In this document: in pieces, positions 32,901 through 38,663 of the stretch
Layout of the letters: each line of letters starts with the position of its first letter
Position numbering within the stretch: the first letter of the stretch is position 1
From: Lytechinus variegatus
Taxonomy: Eukaryota > Echinodermata > Echinoidea > Temnopleuroida > Toxopneustidae
Assembly (NCBI RefSeq): GCF_018143015.1
Contig: NC_054740.1
Span: forward strand, 40,143,180-40,207,179
Direction of reading: 5' to 3'
Length of the DNA: 64,000 bases
Translations under genes and position numbers: made by a program
The notes under the pieces: generated by a model
Database searches by the model: none
Told to the model about the DNA's origin: nothing
Seen by the model: only the letters and a program-made list of their open reading frames with translations

Positions 32901-35795
32901 GGTTGAATCTGCATATAATGAAGGAATTAGCATAGAGATAATAGGGAAAGCAGAGAGAGAAGAGAGAGGGGTGGGGATGGGGGGGGGGGGTGGGAGACAA
33001 AGAGGGAGAAATTCAATAATTCAATTTTATCAACCATAACATTAAAAAAAAAAAAAATCACACTGGATATAGACCATAAAGGTCAAGTCCACCCCAGAAA
33101 AATGATGATTTGAATAAATAGAGAAAAATCAAACTAGCAAAAAGCTAAAATTTTCATCAAAATCTGATTTAAAATAAGAAAGTTATGACATTTTAAAGTT
33201 TCGCTAATTTTTTCACAAAACAGTTATATGCACATCTCAGTGGCATGCAAATGAGACATTTGATTAAATGTCCATCACTCACTACTTGTATTTCTTCTGT
33301 TTTTTAATTGTTTGAAATATACAATATATAATTTTTTACAGATTTGACGATAAGGAGCAACTTGACTGAACCATATAGTATTAACAATGCTAATTCCTTG
33401 TGTTCAGGGAGGAATTAAGCTTTGTTTCACTTGACAATGAGGAGAATATTAGAATATTTCATATACTAGTAATAAAATACAAAAGAAATGGTGAGTGAAT
33501 GGCGTCATTAGTCTCCTGATTTACATACCGACCAGGACTATTTTATGAAATTAAGTGACTGTTTTATGAAATGAAGTGAGGCTTTATAACTTTCTTATTT
33601 TACGACCGATTTTGATGAAATTTTCAGTGTCATGCTTGTTTGATTTTTCTCTTTTTATTCAAATCTGCTTATGGCAGGTAGCTTGTACAGCATGGCCCCA
33701 AACTAATGACAAAACTAGCAATAAATACATTAAATAGGAAGAAAGCAAGAATAAAAAAACAATACAGTAGTCATGATCTAACCATGTCCTCTGACCTTAA
33801 ACACAGCTTGTCATACCACTCATGTTTGAAAAGCAAAGGACCAGATATTAATCATGTGCCTTTTCTAATCATTTCATACATATTCATCTGGCACTTTGAA
33901 TCTTATGAAATGTTAATGTTGCAATATTATCGCGATCATTACCTTTGTTTTCTCTGAAACGTTGTGATTTGTCACTCATGGCCACTGCTGCAGCTCCTTT
34001 AACTTTCCTTGTATCTTTGACATCATAGCTTCCTACACCTGGCGCACAGCCTGAAAGCAATAAAGACAAGCAGATAATTGAATAATGGTTTATCCCCTTT
34101 GTTGATAAAATAGATTTTCAATGCATGAAACTTCCCTTGAGTCTTACTTCCTACTCTTGCTCTGGAAGTCTTTCACTTGGTTTCATGAAAATCAATCATG
34201 CAATGCATACAGTCCACACTCACTTGTTTCCCTTAAAAAAACTCCAAAACTGAGATGAAACAAAATATAACAAAACTTTAAAAAAAATTCTGAAATTCAT
34301 GATAAAAAAATAAGATTCGTTTTTAGCTTGCTTTTAAATCAAATTTTGTACGATTTCATGATATATCACATCATTTTATAAACAAACATTTCGTTTAATT
34401 TAACGGACGAATAAATAAAGTATGTTTGCAGATGATTTATTTAAAATGCGTTTCACATGGCGCATCATCAAAAATGGGCGACACAAAAGACGGTCCTTGC
34501 AAAGAATCCATTTTGTTACAATTCATAACAAAAATGGCCGATCGAGACGGGGGTAGACGGAGAGAACTTTTCGTTTTTTGAGGTTCCAGTCTGTGCCCAT
34601 ATGTCAGAAAAACTGCCACTCGTTAGACCATCATCCATATAATCGTGATAAGTGCTTGATTTCTGTTTTAACTATTTATTCGGAGAATTATTTTGACCAT
34701 ACTTCACGCTTGTCAGGTGAGTATGCCAAATTGCACGTACGATCCTGGGCTCCCGACCGCTACGCGGCCGCGAGCCCCCTGGGTTAGGTTAGGCCTAGAT
34801 TTTATTTTTGCTATTGTCCGAGTATTGAGTAGGCCTACCGTAATTGTGAATAAATGTGTGAACATTTTCTCTGACAAACAAAACTTCCATTTAACTTTTG
34901 GAAAAAGTTTGAAACGGAATTCACAGGTAGTCACAGCCAAAAAACAAGAATTTCATGTTCATTGGCATTGTCGAGAACAGAAAAATCTGTCTCCCTGAAT
35001 TCCTGACCTAACTTGTGCACAGTATGGTGAGACTACCACATATCGACCACCTCTTTTGAAACCGACCACCTTGCGCGCGTTAAAATTATTGCGTATTACA
35101 AACGATACGCGCGGGAGAGTAGGCGCAGTGTCCATAGAAACGGTAAGAATCGATTTTACGAGAAAAAAAGAAGCAACATAAAGTAGAAATTTAGTAGAAT
35201 TAATCAAAATTGTATTGACCAAACCCAAACCCAGCTGAAAAACCAAGAAATCCGATAGGAAACGGCTTTAGAACAAATATCCGTCGTCAATCGTCGAATC
35301 ATGCGCCAGAGCTCGCAGTGGAAGTGGTGAGGCGATCATTTAGCATGTTGACGTCATAGAACTGATTTGAAAGAGTAAAAATATTTCGCCACCGCGACAA
35401 GAATCGGCCGTAAACTTAGTGTATCGCGGGTGGTCGGTTTAAAAAGACGGGTGCAAATGGGCAGATGTAAAATCGTCGCATTCGTTGTTCGTCGATATAT
35501 ACGCGGATTGAATCGGAGTCGCCGAGCGAAACATGGGAATCTGATCTGCTCAATTTTTTGCACAAATGAGACGAAAACTGGGTAAAATTGATGAATATTT
35601 TCGCAGATACGATGCTTAGAAGATTAGGTGGTCGATAAGGGGTAGTTCCAACCATACTCAATAGCCTCACACTACAGTCACACAGTCTGACAGTGAGTGT
35701 GTGTGAGGCTATTGTACTTTGTACGGTACCAACGTCAACGATGTTTACTTACCAGTGATTTCATTGAAACGTGTGACTTTAGATTTTGAAAACAT
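5829..35795 (-). CDS. HMMR: HMMR/RHAMM orthologue, complete 22-exon gene
   Basis: Spindle and centrosome coiled-coil protein; vertebrate HMMR binds microtubules and TPX2, and hyaluronan through basic BX7B motifs. Coding exons on the minus strand, in order: 35753-35795, 33943-34050, 32820-32908, 31595-31687, 30811-30999, 28913-29002, 28022-28133, 21838-21903, 20149-20323, 19590-19784, 17780-17999, 16572-16673, 15507-15680, 14632-14742, 14237-14410, 12259-12357, 10585-10865, 8662-8958, 7912-7968, 7128-7176, 6464-6640, 5829-5990. Every junction is GT-AG and every phase joins, giving 3063 nt and 1020 aa. N-terminus: residues 15-25 GCAPGVGSYDV and 42-46 KSQRF match the conserved HMMR start. Residues 81-967 are almost entirely heptad coiled coil. 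C-terminus: GHQN (944-947), a BX7B motif K949-K957 and a second R973-R981, as in vertebrate RHAMM. It is about 300 aa longer than human HMMR, partly through a repeated exon pair. Identification is near certain; single exon borders rest on splice consensus only. Confidence 0.95.
6140..6345 (-). mobile_element. tRNA-derived SINE, inverted copy
   Basis: Reverse complement of the 2274-2480 family. On the minus strand it starts GGGGGCATCATGGTCTAGTG, has a B box GGGTTTGAATCC, and ends in a GCTACAGCTGAGCTACAG-type tail. It lies in the last HMMR intron. Confidence 0.8.
6464..6640 (-). CDS. HMMR: HMMR coding exon 21 (RHAMM signature block)
   Basis: Residues 909-967. It contains LLGHQNQKQKIHHIMKIKDE, the most conserved RHAMM segment: a leucine-zipper-like region needed in vertebrates for spindle-pole targeting and a BX7B hyaluronan-binding motif (K949-K957). 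Acceptor TTTGTTAG, donor AAG|GTATGT. Confidence 0.96.
7128..7176 (-). CDS. HMMR: HMMR coding exon 20
   Basis: Short 49-nt exon, residues 892-908: SWKLKFEELMEKVAPFE. It corresponds to the W-K-x-K-(Y/F)-E-E-L...V-x-PF segment just before the vertebrate HMMR C-terminal block. Acceptor ATTTACAG, donor GAG|GTAAGC. Confidence 0.9.
7912..7968 (-). CDS. HMMR: HMMR coding exon 19
   Basis: Short 57-nt exon, about residues 873-892: ENHQCMDEEAVEILQTECQ. Acceptor TTATCAG, donor AGAG|GTAATA. Phase 2 entry was decided by the neighbouring exons, and the other frames either stop or lose the coiled coil. Confidence 0.82.
8662..8958 (-). CDS. HMMR: HMMR coding exon 18 (largest exon)
   Basis: Residues 774-872: coiled coil including RVQDLEEACSHQRAEFGRRL and RLEERIEGLEQRLIQLQTER. 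It is markedly more GC-rich than its introns. Acceptor CCTTTTAG, donor GAGA|GTAAGT, in and out of phase 2. Confidence 0.93.
8990..9200. repeat. (TA)n-rich tract
   Basis: Low-complexity TATATAAT/TAGATAACTATA repeats in the HMMR intron between exons 17 and 18. Confidence 0.85.
9435..10026. mobile_element. Probable MITE with GGGAGGTGTTACACAAA ends
   Basis: Left GGAGGTGTTACACAAACAGT and right AATCTTTGTGAAACATCCCC are imperfect inverted ends related to the compact element at 59855-60068 (GGGGGGTGTTTCACAAAG). The interior is unique AT-rich sequence. Confidence 0.5.
10094..10395. mobile_element. Possible Penelope-like element remnant
   Basis: Carries TATCGACGTTTCGACC followed by TTCTGGTCGTCATCCGGAAT, wording common at the ends of Penelope-like elements. 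Direct repeats CTGAAAAGGACTGTTAT / CTGAAAAGAACTGTTAT (10107, 10146) and CCAATAGGAAAGCAGGA (about 10274, 10314) are seen. No ORF. Family assignment is tentative. Confidence 0.35.
10585..10865 (-). CDS. HMMR: HMMR coding exon 17
   Basis: Residues 681-773 plus two bases: a long coiled coil with MDKDRLSSMLKSAQDRQASA and LLQAAKKKLSADLLAGQQNV. Acceptor TTTAAACAG, donor ACAG|GTAAAG, leaving phase 2. Confidence 0.93.
11084..11851. mobile_element. MITE with TTGGTATTCTGGAACA-type ends
   Basis: Inverted ends: left GTTGGTATTCTGGAACACTG, right GTTCAGAATACCGCCCCAGG. Sub-terminal GTCATATCTCT motifs recur in both orientations (about 11132, 11201, 11788). No coding capacity. Confidence 0.6.
12259..12357 (-). 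CDS. HMMR: HMMR coding exon 16 (second half of repeated pair, copy 3)
   Basis: Residues 648-680, 33 codons, phase 0/0: ERVDALEVQLTELSHDFEEL, closing EHRLAKQEGT. Acceptor GTTTACAG, donor ACA|GTAAGC. Confidence 0.9.
12423..13780. mobile_element. TTAA MITE (GGGGAATGAAACCTTTG ends) carrying a nested element
   Basis: Ends TTAAAGGAGAATGAAACC and GGTTTCATTCCCCTTTAT. The body matches the copy at 20409-21006, with shared GAACAACTCTCCCCATTAC and CATAACTTTCTCATTATTTG. A 771-bp second element splits it at 12648. It lies in the HMMR intron between exons 15 and 16. Confidence 0.85.
12648..13418. mobile_element. Nested TTAA element with GGCCGGGG ends
   Basis: Ends TTAACCCTATCAAGGCCGGG and CCCCGGCCTAGATAGGGTTAA, then G-/C-runs (GGGGGGGCCTCGGAGGCCCC). 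TTAA is on both sides of the insertion. The copy at 20409-21006 shows the uninterrupted target (TTTCACTAATATTGCCTC). No intact ORF. Confidence 0.85.
14237..14410 (-). CDS. HMMR: HMMR coding exon 15 (first half of repeated pair, copy 3)
   Basis: Residues 590-647, 58 codons, phase 0/0: AVKDQLQAKLDELTQEKLQL and on to ELNVEK|GTACAT. Acceptor TCCACCAG. The donor is weaker than average but preserves the repeated xxxEK ending. Confidence 0.88.
14632..14742 (-). CDS. HMMR: HMMR coding exon 14 (second half of repeated pair, copy 2)
   Basis: Residues 553-589, 37 codons, phase 0/0: EQVGFLQNKLEKLGTEMEED, closing DERLQLQENE. Acceptor TTCCTCAG, donor GAG|GTTTGT. Confidence 0.9.
15012..15376. mobile_element. 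Possible MITE with GACACTGGCACTGGTC-type end
   Basis: Left CGACACTGGCACTGGTCCGA faces right GGACCAGAAGTAGTGTGGAG in inverted order, and ACCAGTAAAAATT / GACCGGTAAAAAATT recur inside. Ends are imperfect. Confidence 0.4.
15507..15680 (-). CDS. HMMR: HMMR coding exon 13 (first half of repeated pair, copy 2)
   Basis: Residues 495-552, exactly 58 codons, phase 0/0, containing MEEEKTRTKDQVLALELKAQ and ending ALQTEK|GTTGGT. Acceptor CCTAACAG. It has the same length as exon 15. Confidence 0.9.
16035..16575. repeat. Intronic minisatellite, 114-127 bp unit, about 4.5 copies
   Basis: Units are marked by GA(A)GAT(A/G)AC at about 16071, 16194, 16308, 16432 and 16559, each followed by TTTTCC(A/C)ATATGAGA-type, TCACTT.AAT and CCCA(A)AGGGAA words. 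The last unit overlaps the donor of HMMR exon 12. Confidence 0.8.
16572..16673 (-). CDS. HMMR: HMMR coding exon 12 (second half of repeated exon pair, copy 1)
   Basis: Residues 461-494, 34 codons, phase 0/0. It reads EECDLLREQLEELTVEDKKD and closes DNRLNQQEKN. The pattern matches exons 14 and 16. Donor AAT|GTAAGT is repeated in the intron minisatellite immediately downstream in the transcript. Confidence 0.9.
16842..17107. mobile_element. MITE with GGGCCC(C)GTCTTACAAAGAG ends
   Basis: Inverted ends GGGGCCCGTCTTACAAAGAG / CTTTGTAAGACAGGGCCC, sub-terminal GATTGATC(C/G)GA both sides. A second copy lies at 62413-62687; a fragment is near 7400-7460. Confidence 0.82.
17780..17999 (-). CDS. HMMR: HMMR coding exon 11 (first half of repeated exon pair, copy 1)
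   Basis: Residues 387-460: coiled coil with LETLLAQAEADLTWEADTHK, ending ACNSEK before GTTGGT. Acceptor TCCCCAG. It leaves phase 0. The ending xxxEK|GT is shared with exons 13 and 15. Confidence 0.9.
18023..18619. mobile_element. TTAA MITE, family GGACAAGTCCACCCC (copy A)
   Basis: TTAAAGGTTAAGTCCATCCC ... GATGGAACTTGTCCTTTAA. Shared interior words: GAGAAAAATCAAAC, CATCAAAATCGGAT, CACTCACTATTTCTTTTG, GTTCAGGGAGGAATTAA. In an HMMR intron (exons 10/11). Confidence 0.88.
19366..19557 (+). mobile_element. SINE body fragment, 5'-truncated
   Basis: CTTCGGCAAGAAATTTATCC and the ATTGTGCTGCACTCGACCCA body match the SINE at 2274. The tail CGCTATACAAATCCTATATT then (ATT)n is typical of a SINE 3' end. 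The tRNA head is missing. Confidence 0.75.
19590..19784 (-). CDS. HMMR: HMMR coding exon 10
   Basis: Residues 322-386: a strong heptad coiled coil containing LKEEILNLQSQLSALQTQFE. Acceptor TTTTTAG, donor AGAG|GTAAAT; it enters and leaves in phase 2. Confidence 0.92.
20149..20323 (-). CDS. HMMR: HMMR coding exon 9
   Basis: Residues 264-321: coiled coil beginning AVTDCLREENIRLQDNLSS. Acceptor TCTTTCAG, donor CCAG|GTAAGT, leaving phase 2. Confidence 0.9.
20409..21006. mobile_element. TTAA MITE, family GGGGAATGAAACCTTTG (second copy)
   Basis: TTAAAGGGGAATGAAACCTT ... GGTTTCATTCTCCTTTTAA. The two halves are near inverted repeats of each other (CATAACTTTCTCATTATTTG / CAAATAATGAGAAAGTTATG). It is the uninterrupted relative of 12423-13780. 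Confidence 0.88.
21235..21802. mobile_element. TTAA MITE, family GGACAAGTCCACCCC (copy B)
   Basis: TTAAAGGTCAAGTCCACCCC ... GGGGTGGACCTGTCCTTTAA. The interior matches copy A. It ends 36 bp before HMMR exon 8 (on the donor side of that exon). Confidence 0.9.
21838..21903 (-). CDS. HMMR: HMMR coding exon 8
   Basis: Residues 242-263: EQTNQEMRDHGEVIEEEIRQ, then LQ. Acceptor ATTTCAG, donor CAAG|GTAATA, entering and leaving in phase 1. The 6.1 kb intron before it is the longest in the gene and contains the opposite-strand retrotransposon. Confidence 0.85.
22246..23937 (+). CDS. CR1-like non-LTR retrotransposon reverse transcriptase, 5'-truncated
   Basis: An open frame of 563 codons, antisense inside an HMMR intron. 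It is a non-LTR (LINE) reverse transcriptase. RT motif A DFSKAFDRV starts at residue 234; the GVPQGTRLGP motif follows; the catalytic box is YVDD at 319-322; the C-terminal part has the LGV and RRLGV region typical of CR1/jockey-group elements. The upstream apurinic endonuclease domain is missing and the first in-frame ATG is at 22342, so the copy is 5'-truncated, the usual result of target-primed reverse transcription. The frame is uninterrupted to TAG at 23935-23937, which suggests a recent insertion. Clade assignment (CR1 group) is by motif memory, not by a tree. Confidence 0.9.
   Translation: MKRKKTYYSSKIENLKKSQPSKWHRQLRDIVGMNKTKNSSILPPELGLNPRQQAININDFFADICNSLPPLDYSSFPAYLPARSPFKIRRDQVYSLLKKLDPKKAIHPDDLPIKLIREFAVELACPLTDIFNAVLTSCVYPTSWKSSVITPIPKKYPVADFSDLRPISITPIFSRVFETFLTKRMMSDLTPHLDRRQFGNIPGSSTTHYLISLLDAILKGLDKPRQSATLCTIDFSKAFDRVNHGTVVRKLITYGIDASIIPTVCSFLTGRSQSVKVGDLISEARTLTCGVPQGTRLGPLLFLTLVNDALANYPDRWKYVDDMSLLDIHCNADPSSLQPVLDHLEEWCKLNDVKPNPSKCLSMLVSFKRTQSAQQTLFLDHRVIPNCTSQKILGVIVQSDLKWNSQVSDMISRAGKRLYILCRLRRLGVSCDDLALIYSIYIRPLLEYASPAWSTSISQQLASSLEKVQKRVCRIILGYQYSYESALTHLNLQSLSSRRLILLESFSLKLVNSARHCDLLPPTRRQTSCRELRNSQHITVPRCRTERYRSSTIPSVVRLLNQL
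23938..24316 (+). mobile_element. 3' UTR and tail of the CR1-like element
   Basis: Non-coding tail after the RT stop. It ends with a T-tract, AATAAA (about 24283) and short repeats of CTCAATCT/CAATCTCAAT instead of a long poly(A), as in CR1-group LINEs. The 5' boundary of the insertion could not be fixed. Confidence 0.7.
24317..26300. other. HMMR intron 7, unassigned sequence
   Basis: AT-rich intron with no exon, no clear terminal repeats and short A-rich purine tracts (about 24368-24405, 25757-25840). Confidence 0.5.
26322..27195. mobile_element. TTAA element with TAGCCCGGGCTATATAGGG ends, nested in another MITE
   Basis: TTAACCCTATATAGCCCGGG at the left; CCCGGGCTATATAGGGTTAA at the right after a C17 run (27162-27178). 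The left end also holds an inner inverted copy (26355-26376), giving a foldback of the end itself. Same end type and TTAA target as 12648-13418. Confidence 0.7.
27197..27465. mobile_element. MITE with AACTCAGGTTCAAAGTTGTGG ends
   Basis: Left AAACTCAGGTTCAAAGTTGT, right ACAACTTTCAACCTGAGTTT, plus shared flanks CTGAAGTCAGGTTTAA (26310) and TTAAACCTGTTATCAGAATA (27456). The larger element at 26322 appears to have entered its left end. Relative at 62835-63150. Confidence 0.7.
28022..28133 (-). CDS. HMMR: HMMR coding exon 7
   Basis: Residues 205-241 plus one base: ELEQITTELNNKVNSLQADL and more coiled coil. Acceptor GCTTTAG, donor TTAG|GTAAAG, leaving phase 1. Confidence 0.88.
28222..28400 (+). 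mobile_element. tRNA-like SINE, diverged
   Basis: TCGTGGTCGAGTGGATATGT (A box), degenerate B box GGGTTCAGGATTCAATGCC, then CCTTGGCAAGGCATGATCTT and a GGGGAATGGGAACC body. Confidence 0.65.
28610..28820 (+). mobile_element. tRNA-derived SINE, second family
   Basis: TGTGGTCCAGTGGTTTGAGC (A box) and TTGTGAGTTCGAATCCCAAC (B box), an elongator-tRNA-like head with an anticodon arm GACTCATAATC. The tail ends near TTACCAGCAAAAAATGCTG. No CCA-compatible acceptor stem, so it is not a tRNA gene. Confidence 0.75.
28913..29002 (-). CDS. HMMR: HMMR coding exon 6
   Basis: Residues 175-204, coiled coil ending LQLKKKEK. Acceptor ATTCATAG, donor AAG|GTGAGA, phase 0 on both sides. Two SINEs lie in the intron just downstream of it. 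Confidence 0.85.
29077..30498. mobile_element. TTAA element, 1.42 kb, TTAAAGGAGACA ends
   Basis: Ends TTAAAGGAGACACACGAAGA / TTCGGTTGTCTCCTTTAA with TTAA on both sides. No ORF for a transposase. It lies in the HMMR intron between exons 5 and 6. Confidence 0.75.
30811..30999 (-). CDS. HMMR: HMMR coding exon 5
   Basis: Residues 112-174, a highly charged heptad coiled coil (for example LQAAYKEKAQLQAQLAKSEK). Acceptor TTCTACAG, donor AAG|GTGAGT, phase 0 on both sides. Confidence 0.9.
31595..31687 (-). CDS. HMMR: HMMR coding exon 4
   Basis: Residues 81-111: a basic patch (VERRRN), a TPRHQ segment, then KIKQLEAK opening the coiled coil. Acceptor CTTTACAG, donor AAG|GTGAGT, phase 0 on both sides. 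Confidence 0.87.
31830..32041. mobile_element. MITE, AGAGCTGCCAA ends
   Basis: CAGAGCTGCCAACCTGAAAA ... GCTACTTGGCAGCTCTGTA. The interior repeats (A/T)TCAGTATTT about six times. Same end motif as 2878-3089. Confidence 0.75.
32820..32908 (-). CDS. HMMR: HMMR coding exon 3
   Basis: Residues 51-80, rich in Ser and Thr (DSTSSLEDSVMFKSSSMSEL, then RTPNKSNASM). Acceptor ATATGCAG, donor ATG|GTGAG. It joins the flanking exons in phase 1 and 0. The RTPNKS stretch resembles a proline-directed kinase site; that is inference. Confidence 0.85.
32961..33060. repeat. Purine-rich low-complexity tract
   Basis: GAGA-rich sequence with a run of ten G (32981-32990) and A13 near 33044. It gives a spurious Gly/Arg-rich frame. 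Confidence 0.7.
33077..33672. mobile_element. TTAA MITE, family GGACAAGTCCACCCC (copy C, right end lost)
   Basis: AAAGGTCAAGTCCACCCCAG at the left; interior matches copies A and B up to CTTTTTATTCAAATC. The right terminal repeat is missing. Confidence 0.8.
33943..34050 (-). CDS. HMMR: HMMR coding exon 2
   Basis: Residues 15-50. It begins in phase 1 after TTTCAG and carries the family signatures GCAPGVGSYDV and KSQRF. It ends AAAG|GTAATG. This is the most diagnostic N-terminal exon. Confidence 0.93.
35021..35658. mobile_element. MITE with AGTATGGT..ACTACC ends in HMMR intron 1
   Basis: Left AGTATGGTGAGACTACCACA and TATCGACCACC; right GGTGGTCGATAAGGGGTAGT and CCAACCATACT. A second inverted pair (AAACCGACCACC / GGTGGTCGGTTT) lies inside. 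It ends 95 bp from the exon 1 donor. Confidence 0.75.
35660..35716. repeat. Short perfect hairpin at HMMR exon 1
   Basis: ATAGCCTCACAC ... GTGTGAGGCTAT inverted pair, 12 bp or more, loop about 32 nt, 37 bp from the exon 1 donor. Possibly another tiny foldback; origin not known. Confidence 0.6.
35753..35795 (-). CDS. HMMR: HMMR coding exon 1 (start codon)
   Basis: Encodes MFSKSKVTRFNEIT and one base of the next codon (phase 1), ending at ACTG|GTAAGT. It aligns with the RFN(D/E)..(S/T)GCAP start of vertebrate HMMR. The ATG (at 35795, reading leftwards) is preceded by CACC, a good Kozak context. Confidence 0.9.
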
Positions 35796-36080
35796 GGTGT
35801 GTTTGATTTAGACCTGGATGAAGATCTACTTTCAATCCAATTTCTCCTGTCCCTCAGGCAAAGCTCAGTCCGATAAACCGGCAGAAAGTTCACTATAAAT
35901 ACACAGTCGTTCGACCCAGAACTCACGGCGCGGCGTCTGTGCAGCAGCTGATCTCTGGCTGTTTTTAAATTCTGCCGCGAGAGATTGTACACAAACCAAT
36001 ACAAAGACGTTGTTTGACGTAACAATAGGAAGCTTGCAGACCGCAGAGGATCTGTAGCTCAAGCTAGCCAATCACAGGCT
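35796..36080 (-). promoter_or_regulatory. HMMR: HMMR 5' UTR and proximal promoter
   Basis: The segment upstream of the HMMR start is less AT-rich than the introns. It has an inverted CCAAT box (minus strand ATTGGCT; CCAAT on plus at about 36068) and, about 95 bp closer to the gene, CGCGG (35975-35979) next to TTTAAA (35964-35969). This resembles the NF-Y plus CDE/CHR layout of G2/M genes, but the spacer is 5 rather than 4 nt. The transcription start was not located. Confidence 0.4.
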
Positions 36081-36228
36081 GCGATTGAAAAGTATCATAA
36101 AAAATGAGGGCGACAAACCGAGGGAAGTTATAATCTTATCATATTATATTATCATTATTAAAAATTCATAAAGGTATCTTCTTTATCTCTTTTTAGTAAG
36201 TAAGCTATGAGTACCAAGCACTAGCGTA

Positions 36229-36420
36229 CCTACGGGGGGGGGGGGGGGACGGGGGTCAGTCTGCCCCCTTACGAGAGTCACAACCCATGGCCATGCGAAG
36301 GACGTATCCCTGCCCCCCCCCCCCCGACGAGCTTGAAAGACCTTTTTTGCCCCCCCCCGACGAGCTTGAATACCTTTATTGCCCCCCCCCCCGACGAGCT
36401 TGAAAACTCTTTTTTTTTTT
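36229..36420. repeat. G/C-run tandem repeat
   Basis: A run of 16 G (36234-36249), then three copies of a roughly 43-48 bp unit CCCCCGACGAGCTTGAA(A/T).CCTTT, each led by a C run. It generates the Gly-rich spurious frame on the minus strand. Confidence 0.8.
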
Positions 36421-36992
36421 TTGCTTGTCACTTTTTTATCTGGTACAATGTCCTTTATTTGTGATTGAAGACCTTTTTTCCACTGGTACCAGGCGCCGTT
36501 GTGGGTTAAGCCCATACATCTCTATGGTTAAGCCCCACCCCACCCCCCCCCCAAAAAAAAAAGAAATCAACCGCGAAGAGGAAAAGGCTCTATATGCGTA
36601 TGTCGTCAAGTGCACTAAAAGTACAGATTTTACTATTCAAATTCAAATTCGAACGTTTTCTCGATCATAATACTCTCCGTCACAAAATGTCATCTGAATG
36701 CACATACATTTATGCTCTTTGTGAGTTTATAAGTCATAGACTGCCTTGCATTTTTATTTGTTCAAATTACCACATTCATGCCGTAAAATGTAAGATTTAA
36801 TTCTAAATTTTGTCTATTTTTTTTTCAAAAGGCACCGCTCTGCCGTTGTCATACGGATATAATTCTCTTTGTTGAGAAAATGGCTCGGTATATATTCTCC
36901 CTGACAATGATAAACTTTTTAAAACACATAGACCTAGTAAAGAGTCAGGGATGTCATCCATGATTCAGATGGCGGTACCTTTGTTAGAAGCT

Positions 36993-37275
36993 ACACTCTT
37001 AAAAAACTCGTGATTTTACAGAGAAATAAAAGAAGATTTTGCAGGAAGTAATTACAGAATCATTCTGTAAATTCATAAAACATGATTTTTTCTGCAATTT
37101 AACAGAACATGTCTGTTTAAAAAGGTGAAAAGACTGTTTTATTCAAGGAAATTTGTAAGATGCCATACACCAAATACCAATTTCCTGTAAGATTACGCAA
37201 TCTGTTAAGATTACAGGTGTTCTCGAGACTCTGCTGCAGGAACTTTTATTTTAAGGATAAATTTTCTAACAGTGT
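36993..37275. mobile_element. MITE with ACACT(C/G)TTA ends
   Basis: ACACTCTTAAAAAACTCGTG ... ATTTTCTAACAGTGT. It holds AGATTACAGGTGTTCTCGAG and CTCTGCTGCAGGAAC near the right end. Intergenic, upstream of HMMR. Confidence 0.65.
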
Positions 37276-37465
37276 AGCGGTTTGCGCTCTAAAATAATTT
37301 TGCGCTGCGTGAAGAGCGCTGGAAAATTGTCAATTTTGCATGTTAAATAGTTGAATGTCAAGTCTAATTGATTTATCTTGGTTTCTGATGCTTTATCAAC
37401 CACATGTTTTGCATGGCATATTATAATATTTTGAAGTTTTCAAATTATTATTAATATATATATAT

Positions 37466-38400
37466 AGTGCGTATCAAAAAAAAGTTTACACTCAGAAAAA
37501 ATCCTGTAAAACTATTTGTAATATCCTGAAGATTTTTCCACATTTTAACGTTGGTACAGATCCATTTAATTAAAATGACGATATAACTGTCAAAAATATT
37601 TCCGCTTGAGTGGGCACCGCCGTTACTTTTGAAAAGTTACGGTGAAAATGCGCAGAACGGAAATAGTTATGTGAATAAATTCATGAAGAACACGTGGAAT
37701 TTAGCTAGAAAAAATAATTAGAAGATAACTTGTAATTACCTTTTTTTAAAAAACTTGTTTCCTTGCCGTAAACACTTCGAAGAGTGCATTGCGCCCCACC
37801 CCACTCCCCCACACAACGTGACCATCGTGGCGATTTTGCTTTACACTGATCTGTGATTTACATATTGGTTAATCAGTATCAAGCTTGGGAAAAGTGTGGA
37901 GAGACACGTATTGAATGAAAAATGAAATGTGAACCCACTTTAAATGATAATACAGTGAAAAAATGCTGGAGATGTCTAATATTAACTTTTGTTCAGATTC
38001 AGTTATCAGATCCAGCTGCCACAAATAGGGTACAGTGTGCTTACTATGTGTTTAGATTATAATTTGGGTGGCAAAATTGTTACAAAATGCTTGAATGTAT
38101 CCAGGGTTTTTATTTTAATATATTGACTAAGAGTTAGGGAAATGTATGAAAAATATTTCGCAGGGTAAGTTTGATTTTGCCCTTTCCCTATATTGACACT
38201 GCGTGAAAATGAGCCATCTGCGCAAACAGATTTCTGTGAGCTTTACAAAAATGGACAGTGCTCACTCAAGTGTAACATTCTGTCAAAACTTTTACTTTCA
38301 TTGGATAGATGAGACCCAAATGTGTAAAAATTACCCACATGTTGTATATTTTTTAATTCCCAGGGCTTTTTCAAAGTGTAAACTTTTTTGGATACGCACT
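37466..38400. mobile_element. Tc1/mariner-like non-autonomous element, about 935 bp
   Basis: Inverted ends of about 26 bp: left AGTGCGTATCAAAAAAAAGT, right revcomp AGTGCGTATCCAAAAAAGTT, both continuing TTACACT, flanked by TATA. No transposase frame survives. Superfamily is inferred from the CAGTGCG end and TA flank. Confidence 0.75.
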
Positions 38401-38663
38401 GTATATATTATTATTTTTCTTTTTATTTATTTATTCATTCATTTATTATCATTTTTGTATTTATTTTTTTTTTTTTTGGGGGGGGGTAAAGCGATATGTT
38501 TCCCCTATATATTTATAGGGTAGATTGCCCCTGTTCCGAAGATCGACGCCTCTGTTTGGAGTGATTTGACTCTATTCTTTACAATAGAATTTATTGTATA
38601 GATATGTGTTTTACATGTATAGGGGAGCGATCCCAAGGTCATGTTCTTTTGCATCTGCGACCT

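Noticed and set aside
36183..36515. 110-codon Gly-rich frame, minus strand
   Set aside because: Made by G/C runs and a short tandem repeat; no homology recognised.
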